Source: Saccharicrinis sp963677245
GTDB lineage: Bacteria; Bacteroidota; Bacteroidia; Bacteroidales; Marinilabiliaceae
Assembly: GCA_963677245.1 (NCBI GenBank)
Contig: OY781921.1
Coordinates: forward strand, 558,001 to 622,000
Length of the DNA stretch: 64,000 nucleotides
Direction of reading: 5' to 3'
In this document: positions 55,122 through 63,544 of the stretch, one piece after another
How positions within the stretch are numbered: the first letter of the stretch is position 1
How the letters are laid out: each line of letters opens with the position of its first letter
Made by a program: the position numbers and the translations under genes
The notes under the pieces: generated by a model
The model's input: only the letters and a program-made list of their open reading frames with translations
What the model was told of the DNA's origin: nothing
Databases searched by the model: none

Positions 55122-57509
55122 TTATCTCGTAATTATATCATAATTTACTCCTTCTTTTGCTCCCTCTTTTAGTAACCACCTACCATCGCTATTTTCAAGT
55201 TTTAAATTGATTAGATTATCTGTTCCAGGGAAATACAGATCTCCATGTGCCACTTTTGACTCGGTATTAAAAACCTTTAATTCAATCTTAGACCAATCCA
55301 TGTTTTTTGTGCTTTGAGCCAATTGAATATGAGGAATGACAGAACCTGAGCGAACTAACATTACGACTGGTATATCACCTGCTGTAATATGATGCCAGCC
55401 TCCTTCATAAGCCTTACCTGTTTGATAATCTATCCATTGGCCTGTGGGCAAATAAACATCACGACTTGTTTCTTCTTCAAATAATGGAGCTACATAGATA
55501 TCTTCTCCAAATAAATAAGCATCATCCACTTTCCAAGCACCAGGATCATTTGGAAACTCAACAAACAGCGCACGTAACATTGGCAAACCTGTCTGTGTAC
55601 ATTTCTTAGCCTGAGCATAGATATATGGCATTAACTGATAACGAAGATTCGCTGCTTCTCTGAAATCATTTAAGAATTGTTCACTATAGTCCCATGGTTC
55701 TGTTGGAGGAGCACCGTGACTTCGGGTATGTGAAGTAAGCATTCCAAACGGTGTCCATCTTCGATATATTTCTTCGGGAGTTTGCAATACAAAACCACCT
55801 ATATCATGACTCCAGAATGAGAAACCACTAAGTCCAATAGATAAACCACCTCTAAGAGTAGCTTCCATAGCTGTATTTGTATTTGCAGGATCACCTCCCC
55901 AATGAACAGGATATCGTTGGCTTCCAGCCCAGGTACTACGAGCCCACATAATCTGCTCACCTTTTACTTTTTGAGTTATTTCTGCTACAGCTTTATTATA
56001 TCGTAGTGGATATAAATTATGCTCATAAAAGCCTGTTTTTCCAGATGAATAAATACCATTATAAGGTGCAGCTTCGCCAAAATCTACTTTAATGGCTCCT
56101 ACTCCTAATTCCAATAATCCGGCAATTTTATGCTGATACCATTCGACTGCTTTTGGATTAGAAAAATCAAGAACAGCATCTTCGTATGGTAAATTCCCTT
56201 TAGGATTTTTAACGTACAATTCTTCGTCTATGATCTCCTTAAATAATGTGTTTTTAGGAACAAAATATGGCAATTGCCACAAACAAGTCTCAAAACCTTG
56301 TTTTTTAAGGTCTTTGATCATTTTACCTGCGTCTTCAAATCTGGATTCTGAAAATTGATAATCACAACGCCAATCTGTTTCAAACCAACCAGTATCGAAA
56401 TGAATGACATCACAAGGAACTTTATTATCTCGCAGTTTTTTAGCTACATTTCGGCCATCTTCTTCACTAAAATAAGTGATTCTGCTCATCCAAAAACCAA
56501 AGGACCAAAGAGGAGGCATTTGAGCTTTACCGGTAATGTTGGTGTATTCATTCAATATATCTTTTGGATCACCTATAAATACAAATAAATCCAACGATTC
56601 GTCTCCAACCATAATAGAATTTACACCATTGAAATACTTACCAAAATCGCAGGTAATAGGTGATGAAGTATGCATAAACATACCATACCCTTTGCTACTC
56701 ATAAAAAATGGTATCGGTTTGTACATGGTTTCGTTTTGCGTTCCATTACCATCATCAGTACATAAAACCACTTTCTGCCCACGCTTATTTAACTGGGTAT
56801 ATGATTCTCCACAACCAAAAATCATTTCATGTGGTGATAATGTAAATGCAGCATTAAAACTCCTTGAATAATCCGAAGCCCTTCTTACATATGAAAAAGG
56901 CATAATAGGCGTATACGTTGTTTCGGCATTATCCATATGATGGTTCGTGGAAGTCAATAATTTTCCATGGGCATCATAAAAAGCAATTTTCCATGGGTAT
57001 TCGCTAATAATTACCTTAGCTGAAGGACTCGTATACATATGCTGGCCTTTTTCTTTTTTATATGACCACATTTTCCCCTTTGAAACAGCACCATTTACCA
57101 GCATCAGGGAGTTTTCTTCTTTATTGATTTCCAATCCACTTGTAAACTTAATTCTCACTGCTTTATCAGAAATAAATTCAAGCTGAAACGATTGATTTGG
57201 AGAGGCTTCGTACTCTCCTGTTGGGAATTCATTTTCTTCTACAGGTCTTAAAACCCCAAGCATATTATTAAATGCATACCTGGTTTTATATTCATACCTG
57301 TTGTATTGAATTGTACCTCTGGCTTTTTTAGAATTAAAAGCGGCTAAACTATCGGCGAAGTAATAGGTGTTTTTAAAATTGTAGAAATCGGGACTAATAT
57401 CAATAGGTTCGTTTACTAATTGATGATTTTGTATTTGAGCCTTTATTATAAATGCGTGGGTCAAAAACAATATCAAAGTAAGTTTGAATGGTAATTTTGA
57501 AAAATACAT
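55122..57509 (-). CDS. Glycoside hydrolase family 31, alpha-xylosidase-like
   Basis: A 795-residue secreted protein (signal ending AFIIKAQ). The GH31 barrel has PPLWSFGFWMSRITYFSEED, VIHFDTGWFETDW, the nucleophile Asp in IKVDFGEAAP (near residue 476), the acid/base Asp in VHWGGDPANT and SFWSHDIGGF. The KVDFGE nucleophile motif resembles that of YicI-type alpha-xylosidases more than the WxDMNE of alpha-glucosidases. A proximal and distal beta domain follow. With GH3 and GH42 it could strip xyloglucan oligosaccharides. It is the first gene of the three. Confidence 0.9.
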   Translation of the reverse strand: MYFSKLPFKLTLILFLTHAFIIKAQIQNHQLVNEPIDISPDFYNFKNTYYFADSLAAFNSKKARGTIQYNRYEYKTRYAFNNMLGVLRPVEENEFPTGEYEASPNQSFQLEFISDKAVRIKFTSGLEINKEENSLMLVNGAVSKGKMWSYKKEKGQHMYTSPSAKVIISEYPWKIAFYDAHGKLLTSTNHHMDNAETTYTPIMPFSYVRRASDYSRSFNAAFTLSPHEMIFGCGESYTQLNKRGQKVVLCTDDGNGTQNETMYKPIPFFMSSKGYGMFMHTSSPITCDFGKYFNGVNSIMVGDESLDLFVFIGDPKDILNEYTNITGKAQMPPLWSFGFWMSRITYFSEEDGRNVAKKLRDNKVPCDVIHFDTGWFETDWRCDYQFSESRFEDAGKMIKDLKKQGFETCLWQLPYFVPKNTLFKEIIDEELYVKNPKGNLPYEDAVLDFSNPKAVEWYQHKIAGLLELGVGAIKVDFGEAAPYNGIYSSGKTGFYEHNLYPLRYNKAVAEITQKVKGEQIMWARSTWAGSQRYPVHWGGDPANTNTAMEATLRGGLSIGLSGFSFWSHDIGGFVLQTPEEIYRRWTPFGMLTSHTRSHGAPPTEPWDYSEQFLNDFREAANLRYQLMPYIYAQAKKCTQTGLPMLRALFVEFPNDPGAWKVDDAYLFGEDIYVAPLFEEETSRDVYLPTGQWIDYQTGKAYEGGWHHITAGDIPVVMLVRSGSVIPHIQLAQSTKNMDWSKIELKVFNTESKVAHGDLYFPGTDNLINLKLENSDGRWLLKEGAKEGVNYDIITR

Positions 57510-57697
57510 ATAATCAGATTTAGATTTATGTTTTCAAAAGTACTTGCAGAACCTCAAGTTATCGTGATATAATGATAATGATAGATGACAATTTGTAAAC
57601 TGAGGGAATAGTAATCTAATTTAATTGAGTGAGTTCTAAATTGAAGTTAAAGAGGAAACTAATTGTTTTAAAATTTGTTTGTGTAAAATAAACAAAT

Positions 57698-57748
57698 ACC
57701 TCCAGTGCTTAAAATTAGGCTCAAATGATAAGTTGAAGACTGCCTATA
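57698..57748 (-). terminator. Two-part hairpin downstream of DUF4914 gene
   Basis: Outer arms ACCTCCAGTG (57698-57707) and CACTGGAGGT (57739-57748) pair perfectly; inner arms TAGGC (57716-57720) and GCCTA (57732-57736) pair inside them. It lies 48 bases after the DUF4914 stop and is followed on the minus strand by a T-rich stretch. Probably a terminator of that gene; a structured RNA is possible. The rest of the 286-base gap to GH31 holds nothing I can name. Confidence 0.55.
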
Positions 57749-57795
57749 CACTGGAGGTTATTATTTTATAAAGTAGCACTCTAAATCTTTGAGGC

Positions 57796-59724
57796 TTACA
57801 AGTTCTCAATGGTTTTAAATGAGTAATCGTACTCAAAGCTCATTGGTACAATTTTGTTGTACTCCTCAATAGTTGCATCATTTAAACAAGCCTCAATGAT
57901 CTTACGTCCTGTTTCCATTAACCCTGGTTGTAAGTATTGCTTAAGCTCTTTCTTGAAGAATTCAGTTAATTCAACAGCACCTGCATCGTAACCTTCAACC
58001 CCAACTTCTGGTTGCTTGTAAACTTTTAATAATTGCTTAGGAATTTTAGCTCCTTCAATTGTTAAGTAGTTTAACTCATATCCTAATAGAGGACAACGAG
58101 AGTCTTGATATTGATCTTCACGTAATTTAGCAGCACCACGACGTGTCATGTACTCACGCATTAGTAGCTGAGGTTTGAAACCTACCTTCCAAGAACCAAT
58201 GTTTTGGTTAGGAACTAATGTAAATGTAGTACGAGGAGTGTCGATAATTTGCTTTAATAACATGTTAGCGTGATCCACTTTTTTACCGGTAGCAAATGGC
58301 CAGTATGAACCAACACCTTCACTTTGCATAGAACCATCACTTACAATACTTGGGTTTTTGTGTCCGCGAGGAGCAACTAAACGCCATAACCAGGCTAATG
58401 CCGGAGGTAAAATGTGGAACATACCTGCAATACCGTACGAAGGCTCACCCTTAGTACACTGAGGTGCACGTAAACCAAATGAACGAACATCAACAGCAAC
58501 CGGACGGTCAATTACATTAGGCATAATTTTACGAGGGATTACCACACGTGGGTTTGGACACTTTTTACCTGGCTCATCTTCGATGTGATCCCAGATAAGT
58601 GCTGTAGAATCAGGATTAGTGTCGATGTTTAAGAATAATAATGGCTCCTTTGGAGAAATACAAGTTTTCTCTAATGTTGGATCATCACCATATTCGTTAA
58701 CAGAATCAACACGTACGAACCAAGAGTTCTCAGCATCAACAATACGTAATTTACCATCTTTTTCTTGAACAGAAGGGTGGCAGAATGCCATATCATCAGC
58801 AACAGGACGGAATGCACAAGATTTTGGAATCTCGATGTGTTTAGTTTCACCTGTTACAGAGTTTTGACCTAATAATACTGCACCTTCCGGCTCTCGTAAA
58901 ATATGCTGGTGTAACTCTGACTTACCACCACCGGAAGCACCTTCGTGCATGAAAGTAGTAATGTTATCGTATGGAGAAATAGCCTCAACTGCAGAACAGT
59001 GTGCTGTTACCCATCCTTCTTTTTCACCTTGAGTTAATAATACTCCGTAAACACCTTTTTTAGCTGATGGTCCCGGATATAAGTTGTATGAATATAATTC
59101 ATGAACTTCGTCAGTACGGTTGTGTGCTACAACTTGCTTTCCTTCGAAGTGAGTGTGACGGAAAACAGGAGCTACGAAAATAGAAGATTTAATTTCCATT
59201 CCTTCTTCAAGATCCTCAAGAGACTTCATTTCTTGAAGCATGGCTAATCCTAATGCGAAGAAACCTGCGTTAGCCGGAGCAATAGCAATACCTAGAGATC
59301 CAATTCCTGCACGACCAGCAAAATAAAAGAATACTGCTAAGTCTTGAGCTTTCATCCACTCAAAAGTTTCGTCTTGTAGCTTAGAGAATTTGTAACCAAA
59401 CTTATCTTCAAAACGAGTCTTGTCCGTTGGCTTGTCATCAGCAATAACCATTGTTCCAGGGTCTCTACGACGCATGTAAGCCTCTGTGTAGTTAGCTGAA
59501 ATACCATTTTTTACTCGATGAACAACAGCCTCAGTGCACTCACCTTTTCCCGGTACATCGTATTTAACTTCGAATTCTAAATTTTCCTTACCATTTGTTG
59601 CTGCATCAGCAAGTTCCTCTGTACTATTAAAAAAAGAAACACTTTTAGCTTCTTTGATTAACGTAGAAACGTTTTCGGGTAAAGAAATTCCCTTACCATT
59701 TAATACTTCAATAAAATCTTTCAT
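57796..59724 (-). CDS. DUF4914-like protein with PEPCK-type P-loop
   Basis: A 642-residue protein without signal or membrane segments. A P-loop stands at 262-269 (GASGGGKS), preceded by GWVTAHCSAVEAI and followed by ADDMAFCHPSV, RIVDAENSWFVRVDS and later GVGSYWPFATGKK. This order resembles the PEP-carboxykinase/HPr-kinase superfamily (P-loop, DD kinase-2 region), as I recall for DUF4914. No pathway is known to me. It lies behind an inverted repeat and next to an XRE-cupin regulator. The family assignment is from memory; the superfamily link rests on the visible motifs. Substrate and function are unknown. Confidence 0.75.
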   Translation of the reverse strand: MKDFIEVLNGKGISLPENVSTLIKEAKSVSFFNSTEELADAATNGKENLEFEVKYDVPGKGECTEAVVHRVKNGISANYTEAYMRRRDPGTMVIADDKPTDKTRFEDKFGYKFSKLQDETFEWMKAQDLAVFFYFAGRAGIGSLGIAIAPANAGFFALGLAMLQEMKSLEDLEEGMEIKSSIFVAPVFRHTHFEGKQVVAHNRTDEVHELYSYNLYPGPSAKKGVYGVLLTQGEKEGWVTAHCSAVEAISPYDNITTFMHEGASGGGKSELHQHILREPEGAVLLGQNSVTGETKHIEIPKSCAFRPVADDMAFCHPSVQEKDGKLRIVDAENSWFVRVDSVNEYGDDPTLEKTCISPKEPLLFLNIDTNPDSTALIWDHIEDEPGKKCPNPRVVIPRKIMPNVIDRPVAVDVRSFGLRAPQCTKGEPSYGIAGMFHILPPALAWLWRLVAPRGHKNPSIVSDGSMQSEGVGSYWPFATGKKVDHANMLLKQIIDTPRTTFTLVPNQNIGSWKVGFKPQLLMREYMTRRGAAKLREDQYQDSRCPLLGYELNYLTIEGAKIPKQLLKVYKQPEVGVEGYDAGAVELTEFFKKELKQYLQPGLMETGRKIIEACLNDATIEEYNKIVPMSFEYDYSFKTIENL

Positions 59725-60086
59725 GCGTATTTCTTTTTAAGTCGCATGGAACGAGCAAATACTAGTGTTATAAAAAATGCTCGTTACATATGTTTATTTT
59801 TCAATCAATTTAAATGTAGTCCTTTACTAGAAATATTGTTTGCTTAAAACTATACCTAAGCATATCCTCTTTATCATTTTATTATTTCAATTTTTTGTAG
59901 ATATCAATTAAGATTATAACTCAACTATACATTCTATTAAATTGTATATGATATATCTGATAACGTTATATTTTAAAATATGGCACAAATATATCAATCT
60001 ACATTAAATATATGAAGTAATAATTTAATTAAATTAAGTTAATATTTATTTATAAAGCCACACTTAATACAACACTATGAATTAAA
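59725..60086. promoter_or_regulatory. Region upstream of the DUF4914 gene, with inverted repeat
   Basis: A 362-base AT-rich gap. Perfect 8-base arms AACGAGCA (59750-59757) and TGCTCGTT (59778-59785), 20 bases apart, lie 26-61 bases before the start codon; the loop contains TAGTATTTG (minus strand), close to a -7 element with one extra base. It could be an operator around the promoter or a leader hairpin. The remainder (59790-60086) shows nothing recognisable. Confidence 0.5.
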
Positions 60087-60638
60087 TTATCCAACTGAAG
60101 GAGTTGAAACTAACAAAACAACTGATTCTTTTTCTCTTAAATTACTAATCAAATGTCGAGTATTGGAGTTTAGGTAAAAACTATCTTTTTCATTCAAAGT
60201 GTAGGTATTTTCCTCTAATCTAATTACAACTTGACCTTCTAATACAAACAAGAAAGTTTGACCGGGATGCATTTGAACTACCCCATCAGAGCTTGATCCA
60301 GCCTTAAATTTAAGCATTAAAGTATCCATGTGTTTATTAGGGCCATGATTGGACAAAAGGTAGGACGAACAACCTAATCTATTTTCTTCTACAATAGCAA
60401 TATCATCAAAGCGTACTAAAGGATTTTTAGAGAGAACTTCATTCTCCCCAATTAATTCACCCACAGTTGTATGTAAATGATTTGCAATTAGTTTTAAGTT
60501 TGTTATTGAAGGGAGTGCTTTTGCTTTTTCTATTTGAGATAATGCACTGGAGCTAATTCCTACCTTCTTGGCTAACTCATTCAGTTGAAGATGTAACTCT
60601 TCTCTTTTTCTTTTTATTCTTACTCCTAAGCGCTTCAT
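60087..60638 (-). CDS. XRE-family regulator with cupin domain
   Basis: About 183 residues from the ATG at 60638; a longer frame starting at 60746 adds 36 hydrophobic residues that do not belong to the fold. The helix-turn-helix (about 1-60) reads MKRLGVRIKRKREELHLQLN, KKVGISSSALSQIEKAKALPS and LKLIANHLHTTVGEL. The cupin domain (about 105-180) has HPGQTFLFVLEGQVVI and LNEKDSFYLNSNTRHLISN. Such proteins sense small molecules and repress or activate nearby genes. The neighbouring DUF4914 gene downstream is the natural target; this is inference. Confidence 0.9.
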   Translation of the reverse strand: MKRLGVRIKRKREELHLQLNELAKKVGISSSALSQIEKAKALPSITNLKLIANHLHTTVGELIGENEVLSKNPLVRFDDIAIVEENRLGCSSYLLSNHGPNKHMDTLMLKFKAGSSSDGVVQMHPGQTFLFVLEGQVVIRLEENTYTLNEKDSFYLNSNTRHLISNLREKESVVLLVSTPSVG

Positions 60639-61052
60639 ATAATATGAACAGATTATTGGAATACAAAGATATAAACTACACTGGTTAAATGCATTTAATC
60701 CAAATAAAATAAACACTATTTTATATTTGTAGCTTATTATTAACATATTAAAAACAAAACATGATATACCTCACATTTTAAGCATTAAGAAAATTTCCTA
60801 ACCATTATCTTTTAAAATATTACAATATAAAAAAAGAAATAATCAATGTAATTAAAAACTAGACAGATTCAGTAATTATATTAAAGTTTTTATGCCTATA
60901 TAAAGTTTATAATTATATTTTGGTATATTATTTAGGTAATACAGGATTTTGGCAATCATTCTTTATATTTAGGGATTATTTAAACCTTATACACATAGAT
61001 TAAGTAGCATTGTATTGTGGTTTTTAGAGATAGATAACAGATTTATATCAGT
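60639..61052. other. AT-rich intergenic region, no gene seen
   Basis: A 414-base gap between the divergent XRE-cupin and histidine kinase genes. It must contain two promoters. I see TATATTTA (60964-60971), a near-match to the -7 pattern, 82 bases before the kinase start, and no hairpin, repeat or coding sequence I can support. Confidence 0.4.
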
Positions 61053-62345
61053 ATGGAATCGAATTCTGAGCAGAAAAAAGTAAACGAATTAGAATTAGAA
61101 ATAAAACAGCTTCGTAGCCTGTTACAGAATGGAGAAGATCTAATGGATTATTCTTTACTTCTTCAGGAAATTGTAAATAAAAGCCCATACCCAATGTGGA
61201 TTGCTAACAAAAATGGTATCATGCAAAAGGCTAATAAAGCATTACTGGATACCTTGGGTTTGGATGAAGAAGATCTTATCAATAAGTATAGTGTTTTAGA
61301 AGATAAAAATCTTGAAACGACACAATACAATCAGGTTCAGGATGTTTTTACCAAAAAAAAGACGGCTACCCTAATCATGTCATGGGATGGAAAAAACTCC
61401 AGAATTGCTGAAATCAGAAATGCTAATAAAGTATGGATTGAAGCCAGTATTTTCCCGATAGTAGATAAAAATAATCAACTCACTAATGTTATTTGTCAAT
61501 GGTTTAATATTACCCGACAAAAGGAGGCTGAACTGGAATTATCTAAGCAAAATCAAAAACTGGAAAGTATCGTTCGTGCGAGAACCAAAGAGTTAGAGGA
61601 GAAAAACAGGAAATTAGAAATTGCATCGCAGAATTTGGCAGAGATTCAATCTAAAATGATGGAATCTGATAAAATGGCATCATTATGATTTTTAACCGCA
61701 AGCGTTGTTCATGATTTAAACAACCCACTAAATTATATTTATTCCGGTTATCAGCAGCTTGTTGAAATATTAGAAGAAAATGGTTCCATTAGCCTAGAAG
61801 AAGCGGAAACATGGCTAACAGGTATTGAAAAAGGAATAAATAATAGCATTAATTTTATTAAAAGTCTGAATCAATATAGCAGAAGCAATATAGAGCACAA
61901 CGAAATGATAGATATTCATATGGTATTAGACAATTGCCTGTTAATACTCCATAATAAAATAAAATATGAAATTGATATCATAAAGAATTACTGTTGTAAT
62001 GACATGACAACTAAAGGAAATTCAGGACAAATGCATCAGCTTTTTTTGAATATTCTTACAAATGCCATACATGCCATTAAATCGAAAGGAAAAATTGAGA
62101 TCAGGACTCGAATTATAGAAGATAAAATACTTGTAAAGATAACAGACAACGGATCTGGTATTAAGGCAGATCTTCTAAAAAAAGTTTTAGATCCATTTTT
62201 TACAACAAAACCTCCCGGCGAAGGAACAGGTTTAGGCTTATCCATATCTCAGAAAATTATTTCGGAACATCAAGGTTCTTTAAATATTGAATCTGAACCA
62301 GGTCAGGGAACTACAGTTATCATTAACCTTCCTCTAAGAAAATGA
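61053..62345 (+). pseudogene. PAS sensor histidine kinase interrupted by in-frame UGA
   Basis: One reading frame of 431 codons broken by TGA at 61686-61688 (codon 212). Before it: coiled coil (about 1-30), PAS domain (about 35-155, with PYPMWIANKNG and ICQWFNITRQKEAE) and a coiled-coil linker ending DKMASL. After it, same frame: FLTASVVHDLNNPLNYI with the H box (His near 220), NILTNAIHAI (N box), TDNGSGI and GEGTGLGLSISQKII (G boxes), ending LPLRK. Related kinases read KMASLGQLTAG at the stop, so a glycine codon GGA probably became TGA. The upstream piece lacks the kinase; the downstream piece lacks a start before its H box (first ATG at 61905). No membrane segments are present. Confidence 0.88.
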
Positions 62346-62375
62346 TCTGATTATTTTTCTCAAGCAGCATAAAAA

Positions 62376-62396
62376 AGCCCGCAATAATTGCAGGCT
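62376..62396 (-). terminator. Terminator for the small basic-protein gene
   Basis: AGCCCGCAAT and ATTGCAGGCT form an imperfect stem (62376-62396). On the minus strand it is followed by TTTTTTATG, so it terminates the small gene at 62423-62575; it may also stop kinase transcription from the other side. Confidence 0.7.
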
Positions 62397-62422
62397 AATA
62401 TGGATAAATTATAGCAAAAAAA

Positions 62423-62575
62423 CTATAAATTGTCTACCGCTGTTTTATGAGTACGCGGTTTTCTAACATGATGAACTTCCTCATGCTTTGCTTTTCTTTC
62501 TGCGCGCTTTTCTCTTAAACTTTTAGCCGGATCTTTCTTCTTTTTCCCATCAAGTAACTTTCTTTCGTGTGACAT
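62423..62575 (-). CDS. Small basic protein, 50 residues
   Basis: A short frame from ATG (62573-62575) to TAG (62423-62425). The product is strongly basic and polar, starting MSHERKLLDGKKKKDPAKSL and rich in Lys, Arg and His, without hydrophobic segments. A terminator directly follows, which supports a real gene. It could be a nucleic-acid-binding or ribosome-associated small protein, but I recognise no family. Confidence 0.65.
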   Translation of the reverse strand: MSHERKLLDGKKKKDPAKSLREKRAERKAKHEEVHHVRKPRTHKTAVDNL

Positions 62576-62745
62576 AGCTATATCTTTTATAATCCTCATT
62601 AATAAAATTACTGAAGATGAGCTCTTTTGTCAAGTTGAAATACAAAAACAAGAAGAAATATAGCTATCAATAAGAGCCTGCTAAGAACTGGATTTTAAAA
62701 GTAAATAATATTAACTTTCTTGATATAATAGTAAATGAGACAGAT

Positions 62746-63528
62746 ATGGACTATTGGTCATACTCGATACATAAATTAAAACGGTTTGTATTACTGGTTG
62801 GAGACGTATCCTATTTTACCGGACGATTTTTTAAAGAAGTCACTAGTCGTCCTATTGAATTTCATGAGTTCCTGAAACAGTGTTACATGGTTGGTTATAA
62901 ATCATTACCACTGGTGGCTACAACCAGTTTAATTATGGGTATGGTACTTACATTACAAACCAGACCAACGCTGGTTGAATTTGGTGCAGTTTCTTTAATG
63001 CCGAGTATGGTCGGCATCTCCATTGTAAGAGAAATTGGCCCAGTAATAACTGCTTTAATTTGCGCAGGAAAAGTTGGTTCTGGTATTGGAGCAGAATTAG
63101 GTTCAATGCGAGTTACAGAACAGATTGATGCCATGGAAGTTTCCGGAACTAATCCATTTAAATACTTAGTTGTCACAAGAATTTTGGCCACCACCATTAC
63201 GCTTCCTGTTTTGGTTATTTTAGGTGATACCGTTGGTTTGCTAGGATCGTATATGGTTGAAAATATTAAAGGAGCAGTATCTTTTACCCTGTTCTTTAAC
63301 CTGGTTTTTGATTATTTAGGTTATGGGGATTTAATTCCGTCTATCATCAAATCATTCTTTTTTGGCTTTGCCATTGGCTTAATTGGATGCTATAAAGGAT
63401 ATCATGCTGACCGAGGAACTGCAGGTGTGGGTTTAGCAGCTAATTCAGCTGTGGTAATCACTTCCATGTTACTCTTTTTTATCGATTTTTTGGCTGTTTT
63501 AGTGGCTGATATTTTTTACGAATTGTAA
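62746..63528 (+). CDS. mlaE: MlaE-family ABC transporter permease
   Basis: A 260-residue inner-membrane protein of the MlaE/YrbE family. Membrane helices lie near 50-75, 90-110, 140-165, 190-215 and 235-258. The family core is REIGPVITALICAGKVGSGI, then AELGSMRVTEQIDAMEVSGTNP, and KSFFFGFAIGLIGCYKGYHADRGTAGVG near the C-terminus. It works with the ATPase that starts 17 bases downstream in moving phospholipids between the membranes to keep outer-membrane asymmetry. Confidence 0.93.
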   Translation: MDYWSYSIHKLKRFVLLVGDVSYFTGRFFKEVTSRPIEFHEFLKQCYMVGYKSLPLVATTSLIMGMVLTLQTRPTLVEFGAVSLMPSMVGISIVREIGPVITALICAGKVGSGIGAELGSMRVTEQIDAMEVSGTNPFKYLVVTRILATTITLPVLVILGDTVGLLGSYMVENIKGAVSFTLFFNLVFDYLGYGDLIPSIIKSFFFGFAIGLIGCYKGYHADRGTAGVGLAANSAVVITSMLLFFIDFLAVLVADIFYEL

Positions 63529-63544
63529 ATTACAAAAACGGAAT

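Noticed and set aside
61053..62345. UGA read as glycine (as in some candidate phyla) or as selenocysteine
   Set aside because: Other genes of the window end in TGA or TAG/TAA in the normal way, the phylum uses the standard code, and histidine kinases do not use selenocysteine at this place. A mutation or read error is simpler.
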